Assembly (NCBI RefSeq): GCF_015704895.1
Contig: NZ_JADQWB010000025.1
Span: 1 to 58,027, forward strand
DNA length: 58,027 bases
From: Agrobacterium leguminum
Lineage (GTDB): Bacteria > Pseudomonadota > Alphaproteobacteria > Rhizobiales > Rhizobiaceae
Direction of reading: 5' to 3'
How positions within the stretch are numbered: the stretch's first letter is position 1; every line of letters starts with the position of its first letter. Shown piece by piece: positions 34,965 through 42,309 of the stretch. The notes under the pieces were generated by a model. It searched no databases and was not told the DNA's origin. It saw only the letters and a program-made list of their open reading frames with translations. The translations under genes were made by a program, and so were the position numbers.

Positions 34965-35960
34965 TCATACCTTCTTTCTGAGAGATGCGAAGTAGCTTGA
35001 AAACAGGCCGCGCGCCGCCATGACGACAATCATCAGCACGCCCCAGAGCGCCGTTGCCAGATGCTGGTTGGCGCCGAGAAGATTGAGGCCAGATGACAGC
35101 AGTTGCAGAACGATAAGCGCCACGAAGACCGGCAGGACACGACCGAAACCGCCGAACGGATTGATGCCGCCAAGAAAGGCCGCCAGCACCGTGATCAGCA
35201 GATAGGATTCCCCGTGGCCGACACGGACGGAGTTGAAACGGGCAAGCATGATGATGCCGGCAACCGCACACATCAGACCCGAGAGCGTGTAGACGAGAAC
35301 CTGAATCTTGCGCGTATTGAGGCCGGAATAACGCGCGGACTCGATATTCGAGCCGATCATCAACAGCCCGAAGCCGAGCTTGGTTCGTGTCAGCAGCACA
35401 TGCCAGAGGCCGACGCAGACGATGAAGATCAGAAGCGGGATCGGCAGACCGAGAAGCGTGCCGTGACCGAGCGGCGCCATATAGGCTGGGAAACCGGAAA
35501 CGTCTCCGCCACGGGTGAGAAACTCGCCAAGGCCACGCAGGAAGATCATCATCGACAGCGTCACCAGAATGGGGTGCGCGCGGGTGTAGGCAATCGCCGC
35601 CCCCGTCATCGCGCCGGCAGCGCCGCCGGTGACAAGTGCGGCAAGGCAGGCGAACAGGAATGCGCTCGGCGGCGCATCCACCCCGCCATGGGCCTGCAAT
35701 ACCCAAGCCGCGGCGAGACCCGACAGATTGGCGGCGAAGGTGACGGACAGATTGATGCCGCCCGTCAGCAGCGGCAGCAGCATCGCCAGTGTCAGCAGGC
35801 CGAGTTCCGGCAGCTGGAAGGCGACCGAACCGAATGTCGCAAGCGAGAGAAAGTTATCGGCAAAGGTTCCGAAGATGAGCATGACAGCGATGAAGGCAAT
35901 CACCGGTCCGGCCATATCGGCACCGAAAATCGCGTTGAATTTCCGAACGAGACTGTTCAT
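34965..35960 (-). CDS. Sugar ABC importer permease 2, RbsC-like
   Basis: This 331-residue CUT2 permease has about nine membrane segments. TLAMLLPLLTGGINLSVTFAANLSGL holds the family's core helix and LLITVLAAFLGGINPFGGFG the coupling region. Its ATG overlaps the stop of permease 1 by 4 bases, so the pair is co-translated and probably heterodimeric. Reading frames extending to 36911 run antisense-like through permease 1 and are not real. Confidence 0.92.
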   Translation of the reverse strand: MNSLVRKFNAIFGADMAGPVIAFIAVMLIFGTFADNFLSLATFGSVAFQLPELGLLTLAMLLPLLTGGINLSVTFAANLSGLAAAWVLQAHGGVDAPPSAFLFACLAALVTGGAAGAMTGAAIAYTRAHPILVTLSMMIFLRGLGEFLTRGGDVSGFPAYMAPLGHGTLLGLPIPLLIFIVCVGLWHVLLTRTKLGFGLLMIGSNIESARYSGLNTRKIQVLVYTLSGLMCAVAGIIMLARFNSVRVGHGESYLLITVLAAFLGGINPFGGFGRVLPVFVALIVLQLLSSGLNLLGANQHLATALWGVLMIVVMAARGLFSSYFASLRKKV

Positions 35961-36973
35961 CGCTGTGCGCTCCCCTTCTTTGCGGATGTCCGTAAGGCGC
36001 TCGGCAGGAGCTTGTCGAAGCGGGTGGAAGAGAGCGTGATGGCGATGAGGATGATTGCCCCGACGATCATCTTGAAGGCAAAGGGAGAAACGCCCATCAG
36101 GTTGAGACCGTTCTGGGTGATCGACACCATCAGCACCCCGAGCACGCAGCCGATGACCGACCCCTTGCCGCCGCCAAGCCGCGCGCCGCCGAGGACGGTT
36201 GCGGCAAGAACATCCAGTTCGCGGCCATAAAGCGCGTTCGGCACCACCTCCTGCGCGTAATGCGCCTGCATGAGCCCGGCAATGCCCGCCATCAGGCCGA
36301 GCCAGCCGAAGGAAATATAGTGCATGGCGCCGATATTGATGCCGAAGCGGCGTGCGCCTTCGGGATTGTCGCCGAAAGCATAAAGTTTGCGGCCGACGGT
36401 GGTGCGCGAAATCATGAACCAGGTGGCAAAGCAGCAGAGGATCATGACCACGACCGGCAACGTCAGCTCGACCCAGGAACCATCGGACATCTCGCGCTCG
36501 TAAAACACCACGCGCGTCGACAGCCATTCCGGCAGGTCGTAGATCGACACGCCCTTGGTGAAGAACATCAACAGCCCGAAGAAGATGTTGAAGGTGGAAA
36601 TGGTCGCAACAATGGAAATGATGTTGAGGCGCCAGACGAGGAAGGCGTTGACGAAACCGAGACTGAGGCCAACCGCGCCGGCAATGATGAAACCTTCCGC
36701 CCAGTTGCCGCCGCCGAGCGCATTGAGCGCCAGCACCGTGACATATTGAACGACGGAGGCGGCGACTGCGAAGGAGATGTCGATGCCGCCGGAGATCAGC
36801 ACCACGAGCAGGCCGACCGCGAAGATGATGTTGACCGCCGAGACATTCAGCACATCGAAAGCGTTGGAGATGGTGAGGAACCGGTCGGTCGCGAAGGACA
36901 GTCCCGTGCAAAGCAGCACCATGACCACAAACAGCGTGAATTCAGTCGTATGTCCGAGGATGAGCCTACGCAT
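35957..36973 (-). CDS. Sugar ABC importer permease 1, RbsC-like
   Basis: This 338-residue CUT2 permease has the hallmark VGLLVVLISGGIDISFAVAASVVQYV and VLAATVLGGARLGGGKGSVIGCVLGV segments. It overlaps the ATPase gene by 8 bases upstream and permease 2 by 4 bases downstream. Two different permease genes per system are less common than the RbsC homodimer and also occur in AI-2 (Lsr) and rhamnose importers. Confidence 0.92.
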   Translation of the reverse strand: MRRLILGHTTEFTLFVVMVLLCTGLSFATDRFLTISNAFDVLNVSAVNIIFAVGLLVVLISGGIDISFAVAASVVQYVTVLALNALGGGNWAEGFIIAGAVGLSLGFVNAFLVWRLNIISIVATISTFNIFFGLLMFFTKGVSIYDLPEWLSTRVVFYEREMSDGSWVELTLPVVVMILCCFATWFMISRTTVGRKLYAFGDNPEGARRFGINIGAMHYISFGWLGLMAGIAGLMQAHYAQEVVPNALYGRELDVLAATVLGGARLGGGKGSVIGCVLGVLMVSITQNGLNLMGVSPFAFKMIVGAIILIAITLSSTRFDKLLPSALRTSAKKGSAQR

Positions 36974-38456
36974 AGATGGCGGACTCCAGTTCGGTCAGCG
37001 ACAGGCGTCGCGGATCATAGGTGGCGTGGAACCGGCCTTCGACCATGTGGATGACCCTGTCGGTGTTGAAATAAACTTCCGGGGCTTCGTCGGAGATCAC
37101 GATAATCGAGAGACCTTCTGCGGCGAGCTTGCGGACGATTTCGAAGATGCCGGCGCGGGCACCGACATCGACCCCCACGGTCGGCGCGTCGAGGATGAGG
37201 ATTTTCGGGCCGATGGCCAGCCACTTGGCAATCGCCACACGCTGCTGGTTGCCGCCCGAGAGCGTGCGGATCGGATCTTCCGGCAGGCCGATCTTGACGC
37301 CGAGCGCCGAAATCCAACGGGAAACGACATCCGCCTTTTTCGACGGTGAGATCAGGCCGCCGCTCAGCAGCCGGTCGAGCGAGGCCATGACGAGATTGTC
37401 GGCAATGGATTGCGGCTGGTTGAGACCAAGCGATAGCCGGTCCTCGGAAAGATAGGCGACGCCCGCCCGGATCGCATCGCGGTTGGAATGAAAATCCACC
37501 TTCTTGCCGTGAATCAGGATTTCACCCGATTGCGGCCGATGCATGCCGAACAGCGTCAGAGCCAGTTCCGTGCGGCCGGCTCCCAAGAGGCCAGTAACGC
37601 CGAGCGTTTCTCCCCGCCGCAGATCGAACGAAACATCCTCGAACTCGCCGGCCCGGCTCAGCCCGCGCACCGAGAGAACGACGGGCTTGTCATCGTGATC
37701 GGCGGCAATGACGGCGCTGTCGAAATTACGGCCGGTCATCAGTTCGGTCACCCGTGACTGGGTCATGCCTTCAACGGGAAAGACACCGACAAGCGAGCCG
37801 TCCCGCAGCACGGTTATGCGGTCTGAAATCTCCAGCACTTCCGCAAGGCGATGCGAGACGAAGACAACCGCCACACCGGAAGCCGACAGGTTGCGGACGA
37901 TGTCGATCAGATAGTCGGTTTCAGATTGCGTCAGCGAGGCGGTCGGTTCGTCCATGAAAACCAGCCGCGCTTCCCCGACCAGCGCGCGGGCAATCGCCAC
38001 GATCTGACGCTGGGCGATGGGCAGTTCCTTGAGCGGCTTGTCGAGATCGATCTCGACGCCGAGCCGGGCCAGCGCCTTTTCGGCAGCCTGTTCGATGGCG
38101 CGCTTGTCGACCAGCCCGTATTTTCCATTCACCGCGTACTGGAAGCCGATATTCTCAGCCACCGTCATTTCATCGAACAGCGCCAGATCCTGCCAGATCA
38201 CCTGGATGCCAAGCGATTGCGCAAGCGTCGGGGTCATCGCGGCTATCGGCTTGCCGTCGAAATAGAGTTCAGCATCACTCTGGGGCGTGTAAACGCCCGT
38301 TATGACCTTGATCAGCGTGCTCTTGCCACAGCCGTTTTCGCCGGCAAGGCAATGCACTTCACCCGGATTGACCTCGAAAGAAACACCCTTCAGCGCGCGA
38401 ACGCCGCCGAAGGTGACTTTGACATTTTTGAGGGACAGGAGCGGTTCTGCGCTCAT
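36966..38456 (-). CDS. Sugar ABC importer ATPase, RbsA-like double domain
   Basis: This 496-residue ATPase has two fused ABC domains. The N-terminal domain has Walker A GENGCGKST and Walker B RLVFMDEPTASLTQSE. The C-terminal domain has a degenerate Walker A (GLLGAGRTE), signature LSGGNQQRVAIAKWL and Walker B ILILDAPTVGVDVG. An Ala replaces the catalytic Glu of the second Walker B, as is usual in this family. It drives the two permeases encoded next. It lies 118 bases after the binding-protein gene, with a stem-loop between. Confidence 0.95.
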   Translation of the reverse strand: MSAEPLLSLKNVKVTFGGVRALKGVSFEVNPGEVHCLAGENGCGKSTLIKVITGVYTPQSDAELYFDGKPIAAMTPTLAQSLGIQVIWQDLALFDEMTVAENIGFQYAVNGKYGLVDKRAIEQAAEKALARLGVEIDLDKPLKELPIAQRQIVAIARALVGEARLVFMDEPTASLTQSETDYLIDIVRNLSASGVAVVFVSHRLAEVLEISDRITVLRDGSLVGVFPVEGMTQSRVTELMTGRNFDSAVIAADHDDKPVVLSVRGLSRAGEFEDVSFDLRRGETLGVTGLLGAGRTELALTLFGMHRPQSGEILIHGKKVDFHSNRDAIRAGVAYLSEDRLSLGLNQPQSIADNLVMASLDRLLSGGLISPSKKADVVSRWISALGVKIGLPEDPIRTLSGGNQQRVAIAKWLAIGPKILILDAPTVGVDVGARAGIFEIVRKLAAEGLSIIVISDEAPEVYFNTDRVIHMVEGRFHATYDPRRLSLTELESAIYA

Positions 38457-38523
38457 GATAATGTAAATCTCCTTCGCCGCGGCAGCATTGCAGACGTGGC
38501 GCTCGGCATGTTTTTCCAGATGA

Positions 38524-38557
38524 GGCGTCGCGCGAGTATTACACCCCGCGCGACGCC
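38524..38557 (-). promoter_or_regulatory. Stem-loop after the psicose-operon binding-protein gene
   Basis: GGCGTCGCGCG (38524-38534) pairs perfectly with CGCGCGACGCC (38547-38557), an 11-base stem with a 12-base loop, 17 bases after the stop. No U-tract follows on the minus strand. This is the third importer operon here with such an element in the same place. Confidence 0.65.
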
Positions 38558-38574
38558 CTTGGCCTTGGGGAGGA

Positions 38575-39552
38575 TCAGAGGCCCATGGAAACGAGCTTGT
38601 CGATGCTTTCCTTGTCGATCTTCAGAAGCTGGTCGACGACGATGGTGTTGCCCTCGGGATTGATAGTGCCGAGACCTTCGATATTGTCGCCGGCCTTCGG
38701 TGTCTCACCCTTGGCGATACGATCCGCAAGCGTGATGAAGACCTCGCCAGCCTGCTTCGGGTTCCACATAAAGCCGCCCGTCAGCGCGCCTGATTTGATC
38801 AGCTTGGCGCCCTGCCCCGGCGAAAACGGGCCGATGACGAAGACCTTGCCATCCTTGCGTCGCTCTTCAACAGCGCGCCCGGCACCGATCGGTCCCTGCG
38901 AACCGAAGGCGAGGAAACCGCTCAGATCGGCATTGGCGGACATCAGGTCAAGCGCCGTCGAACGGCTCTTGTCGAGGTCCTCTGCTACGCCATAGCGATC
39001 GCCGACGAGCTTCATGTCGGGGTAATTCGCCTTGATGTAGGCGATGGCGGCATCGGCCCAGGCATTATGAAGCGGAACCGTAAGCGAACCGACGAAGACA
39101 GCATAGGAACCCTTGCCGCCCATCTTTTCAGCCAGCAGCTTGCCATGCGCTTCGCCGAAACCCTTGGCGGATGCCAGTTCGAAATCCCAGTCAGCGCCGA
39201 GCTGCTTGGGCGATTCATGGGTGATAACCTTGATACCGGCGGCCTGGGCCTTTTTCAGCACCGGCTCCAGCACCTTTGCATCATTGGGCACGACGCCGAT
39301 GAAATCGACCTTCTGGGCGATCAGGTCCTCGATGGCGCGGACCTGCAGGGCGGGATCGGCGCTGGTCGGGCCGACCATGAAACCGTCAACACCGAGCTTC
39401 TTGCTCTGCTCCTTGATACCGGCCTCCATGGCGTTGAACCACGGAATGCCGCCGATCTTGACGACGACGCCCACCTTCGGCCCTTCCGCAAAGGCGGCGG
39501 ACGAGAGCAACGCGAGCGACAGGCCGACCGCTGCAGCAATAATTTTCTTCAT
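38575..39552 (-). CDS. Sugar ABC importer binding protein, RbsB-like
   Basis: This 325-residue protein has a signal peptide (MKKIIAAAVGLSLALLSSAAFA) and a type-I periplasmic fold. Mature features are KVGVVVKIGGIPWFNAMEAGIKEQ, DLIAQKVDFIGVVPNDAKVLEPVLKKAQAAGIKVITHES and FLAFGSQGPIGAGRAVEE. It resembles rhamnose/AI-2-type (RhaS/LsrB) binding proteins, which suits the double permease. Operon context implies D-psicose or another ketose. An AGGAGGA site lies 6 bases before the ATG at 39552, making it the strongest ribosome-binding site of the operon. Confidence 0.93.
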   Translation of the reverse strand: MKKIIAAAVGLSLALLSSAAFAEGPKVGVVVKIGGIPWFNAMEAGIKEQSKKLGVDGFMVGPTSADPALQVRAIEDLIAQKVDFIGVVPNDAKVLEPVLKKAQAAGIKVITHESPKQLGADWDFELASAKGFGEAHGKLLAEKMGGKGSYAVFVGSLTVPLHNAWADAAIAYIKANYPDMKLVGDRYGVAEDLDKSRSTALDLMSANADLSGFLAFGSQGPIGAGRAVEERRKDGKVFVIGPFSPGQGAKLIKSGALTGGFMWNPKQAGEVFITLADRIAKGETPKAGDNIEGLGTINPEGNTIVVDQLLKIDKESIDKLVSMGL

Positions 39553-39673
39553 GATGTTCCTCCTCAAAAAACCAGGCAAACGAAACCCGCCGCAGCCATT
39601 TTCATCTGGCGCGTTCAAAATTTCTCATCTCGCTTATTCGAGACTCTCCCTTGCCACTCCCACAGCAACCATC

Positions 39674-39715
39674 TTGCACAATCGATATTGCCAACTTGCA
39701 CAATCGATGGTGCAA
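39674..39715. promoter_or_regulatory. Tandem LacI-type operators
   Basis: TTGCACAATCGATGGTGCAA (39696-39715) is a 20-base palindrome with one mismatched pair and a central ATCGAT. A second, less symmetric copy, TTGCACAATCGATATTGCCAA, occupies 39674-39694. The centres are about 22 bases, or two helical turns, apart. They lie between the divergent binding-protein and LacI genes. LacI-family dimers bind exactly such even palindromes with a central CG step, so the neighbouring regulator is the likely ligand. Confidence 0.75.
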
Positions 39716-39789
39716 TAACCATATCATGAAGCGCCCTTCCGTCAAGGGGATGTGTGCTCTAATAATTGGAATCAGTTGGGGAGATCGCA

Positions 39790-40869
39790 GTGACGGGTAT
39801 AACTTCCAAGAAAGCCACCATTTATGACTTGTCGATATTGTCGGGCGCATCAGCCTCGACAGTGAGCGCGGTCTTGAACGGATCGTGGCGCAAACGGCGG
39901 ATTTCGGAGGAGACTGCCGACAAGATTCTCTCCCTCGCCAAGGCGCATCGCTACACCACCAACCTGCAGGCCCGCGGCCTGAGAAGTTCAAAATCCGGTC
40001 TCGTTGGGCTTCTGGTGCCCATTTATGACAACCGGTTCTTTTCATCGATGGCGCAGACATTCGAGGGGCAGGCCCGTAAACGCGGCTTGTCGCCCATGGT
40101 CGTTTCCGGGCGGCGCGATCCCGAGGAAGAACGCCGCACCGTGGAGACCCTGATCGCCTATTCCATCGATGCCCTCTTCATTGCGGGCGCGACCGATCCC
40201 GACGGCGTGCATCAGGTCTGCGCCCGCGCAGCACTGCCGCATGTCAATATCGACCTTCCCGGCAAATTCGTACCCTCCGTCATTTCCGACAACAGGCACG
40301 GTGCGGAAATACTGACATCGGCAATCCTTGCCCATGCGGAAAAAGGCGGTCCTCTCGGTCCCGATGACGTCATCCTGTTCGGCGGTCATGACGACCACGC
40401 CAGCCGCGAGCGAATCGACGGCTTCCACGCCGCCAAGGCCGCTTATTTCGGGGCGGATGGCGGAGACGATATCGAGATCACCGGCTATTCACCGCATATG
40501 ACGGAGCTGGCATTCGAACGTTTCTTCGAGCGCAGGGGCCGCCTGCCCCGCTGTTTCTTCGTCAATTCATCGATAAATTTCGAAGGCCTGCTGCGTTTCA
40601 TGGGGCGTCATGATGGCGAGGCCTTCGGCGACATCGTCGTCGGCTGCTTCGACTACGACCCTTTCGCATCCTTCCTTCCCTTCCCGGTCTATATGATTAA
40701 ACCCGATATCGCGCAGATGCTCGAAAAGGGTTTCGAACTGCTGGAAGAGAACCGAACCGAGCCGGAAGTCACCATCATCGAACCGAAGCTCATCCCCCCG
40801 CGAACCGCTCTCGAAGGCCCGCTCGACGACATATGGGACCCGGTTGCATTGCGTCTCATGGCGAAGTGA
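39790..40869 (+). CDS. LacI-family transcriptional regulator
   Basis: This 359-residue regulator has an N-terminal LacI helix-turn-helix (ATIYDLSILSGASASTVSAVLNGSWRKRRISEETADKI). The hinge helix is LQARGLRSSKSGLVGLLVP. A periplasmic-binding-protein-like sensor domain follows, containing VVSGRRDPEEERRTVETLI and ILFGGHDDHASRERIDGF. It is divergent from the psicose import operon and should repress it through the tandem operators, with the imported sugar as inducer. The GTG at 39790 has GGGGAG 6 bases upstream; a TTG at 39766 is in frame but lacks one. Confidence 0.92.
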   Translation: MTGITSKKATIYDLSILSGASASTVSAVLNGSWRKRRISEETADKILSLAKAHRYTTNLQARGLRSSKSGLVGLLVPIYDNRFFSSMAQTFEGQARKRGLSPMVVSGRRDPEEERRTVETLIAYSIDALFIAGATDPDGVHQVCARAALPHVNIDLPGKFVPSVISDNRHGAEILTSAILAHAEKGGPLGPDDVILFGGHDDHASRERIDGFHAAKAAYFGADGGDDIEITGYSPHMTELAFERFFERRGRLPRCFFVNSSINFEGLLRFMGRHDGEAFGDIVVGCFDYDPFASFLPFPVYMIKPDIAQMLEKGFELLEENRTEPEVTIIEPKLIPPRTALEGPLDDIWDPVALRLMAK

Positions 40870-40950
40870 CCGCGCGAAATCCCGCTTGACCTCAACTGCG
40901 CTTGAGGTCGTACCGATTGCATGATGCTTCACCATTGCAACGGGACAACG

Positions 40951-41277
40951 ATGATCGAAAAACTCATGAGGATGCTGGAAGACGGACGGGACAGTCCGCT
41001 CCTGCGCTTTTCAATCGCAAAGACGCTCAAGGCGGCTGGGCAGTTCGAAGATGCCGCGCTTCATCTCCAGGCGGCTATCCGGCAGGATCCCGACTATTCG
41101 GCGGTCTGGGCCGAACTCGGCGAATGTCGCACACGGCTGGGAGATGACGACGGCGCCATTGCCGCATGGGTGGAAGGCATCGCGGTGGCCGTCAGGCGTG
41201 GCGACATTCAGGCAAAGAGGCAGATGGAGGTCCGGCTGCGACGTTTGCGGTCACGCGCCCTGAAGGGCGTCAGTTGA
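40951..41277 (+). CDS. Small TPR-repeat protein
   Basis: This roughly 108-residue helical protein has two to three tetratricopeptide-like units. The clearest is RFSIAKTLKAAGQFEDAALHLQAAIRQDPDYSAVWAELGECRTRLGDDDGAIAAWVEGI, with the Gly/Ala/Pro pattern of TPRs. It probably mediates protein contacts. Small rhizobial homologues are uncharacterised. An ATG at 40921 is in frame; 40951 gives the usual short leader. A clear terminator follows. Confidence 0.75.
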   Translation: MIEKLMRMLEDGRDSPLLRFSIAKTLKAAGQFEDAALHLQAAIRQDPDYSAVWAELGECRTRLGDDDGAIAAWVEGIAVAVRRGDIQAKRQMEVRLRRLRSRALKGVS

Positions 41278-41309
41278 CGAGAGCCTCCACCCATATCGTC
41301 AGAGAGTTC

Positions 41310-41343
41310 CGGCCCGCCTCCGTGAGACGGGCCGGGCGTTTTT
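41310..41343 (+). terminator. Intrinsic terminator of the TPR gene
   Basis: CGGCCCG (41310-41316) pairs with CGGGCCG (41328-41334) over an 11-base loop and is followed by GGCGTTTTT. It reads on the plus strand, 32 bases after the TPR stop, and its T-run reaches the end of the convergent catB gene. Confidence 0.8.
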
Positions 41344-41977
41344 ACGACTGCGGCTTATCGGATAGCCAGAACCGATAAAGCTCGGCGACATTGCCGCTGG
41401 TCATGAGCGGCATTGCCGCCTTCAGCCGCTCCGCCGGCCAATCCCACCATTTCATCTCGAGCAGCAGGGCGATGCTGTCGTCATCGAACCGCTTGCGGAT
41501 CGTTTTTGCGGGATTGCCGCCGACGATGGCATAGGGTTCGACATTCTTCGTCACCAGCGCCCGCGTTCCGATCACGGCGCCATCGCCGACCGTGATGCCG
41601 GGCATGATGATCGCTTCCGAGCCTATCCAGACATCGTTGCCGATGACGGTATCGCCCGCCGGCAGATAGCCGTTACCGGCATTCTCGAATTCCGGCACCT
41701 CCGGCATGAAGAAGAACGGGAAGGTGCTGATCCACTCGTTGCGATGGCCCTGATTGCCGGCCATGATGAAGGCGGCGCCCGAACCGATCGAGCAGAAGCT
41801 TCCGATCACCAGCCTGTCCGCGCCTTCATCCGGCAGCAGATAACGGGCGCAGTCCTCAAAACTGTGGCCGTGATAATAACCGGAATAATAGCTGTATTTC
41901 CCGACCACGAGGTTCGGGTTCCTGACCTGCTTGTCAAGCGTGATGCCCCGGAACGGGCTTTCGAAGTAATTTTCCAT
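41342..41977 (-). CDS. catB: Chloramphenicol acetyltransferase, type B (CatB)
   Basis: This 211-residue left-handed beta-helix acetyltransferase transfers acetyl from acetyl-CoA to chloramphenicol and related hydroxyl groups. Hexapeptide repeats are visible as [35 protein letters not shown]. The catalytic His lies in [10 protein letters not shown], and [12 protein letters not shown] is the CoA-binding C-terminal motif. From memory it matches the chromosomal A. tumefaciens CatB almost residue for residue, with small differences near the C-terminus. It is a resident gene, not a cassette: no integron attC site or transposase is nearby. The ribosome-binding site is weak. Confidence 0.95.
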   Translation of the reverse strand: MENYFESPFRGITLDKQVRNPNLVVGKYSYYSGYYHGHSFEDCARYLLPDEGADRLVIGSFCSIGSGAAFIMAGNQGHRNEWISTFPFFFMPEVPEFENAGNGYLPAGDTVIGNDVWIGSEAIIMPGITVGDGAVIGTRALVTKNVEPYAIVGGNPAKTIRKRFDDDSIALLLEMKWWDWPAERLKAAMPLMTSGNVAELYRFWLSDKPQS

Positions 41978-42309
41978 TGGAGTAATCTCACTGCATATGT
42001 TCGCATTCGCTTGCCTTCAGACAAGCCGACGCCGAGCGCCAAGCCTGTCGGCTTTTCGCTCGATGCTCCTCGCGCGGCGGCGGGAGCTAGATGCAGGTGA
42101 TACTCGATGCTTTTATCATTCAGTCTGGTTACCGCAAAAAGGGGCGAAGGCCAAGCCGAGACATGTCTCCAGTCTCCAATGGTCTGGTCGGAGCACCGCC
42201 GGCCCATAAAAAACAGCGGGGATTTCTCCCCGCTGTCCGCGTTCATTCGGCATTTTCAGTGCATCGCCAGCGCGGAGCCTGTAGCCCATGCACCGCGATA
42301 ATCACGACC
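41978..42309. other. catB leader and acnB 3' region
   Basis: This 332-base gap holds no gene. The catB leader contains an inverted repeat, AAGCCGAC (42024-42031) with GTCGGCTT (42048-42055), about 50 bases upstream of the start. It could form a stem in the mRNA. The acnB terminator lies at 42207-42236. Confidence 0.55.
42207..42236 (-). terminator. Intrinsic terminator of acnB
   Basis: On the minus strand ACAGCGGGG and CCCCGCTGT (42228-42236 and 42213-42221) form a 9-base stem with a 6-base loop, followed by a run of U (A-run at 42208-42213). It lies 74 bases after the acnB stop and separates acnB from catB. Confidence 0.88.

Noticed and set aside
34965..36911. 648-codon frame spanning both psicose-operon permeases
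   Set aside because: Only the part from 35960 onward is a permease; the earlier part is another frame of permease 1 and has no membrane segments.
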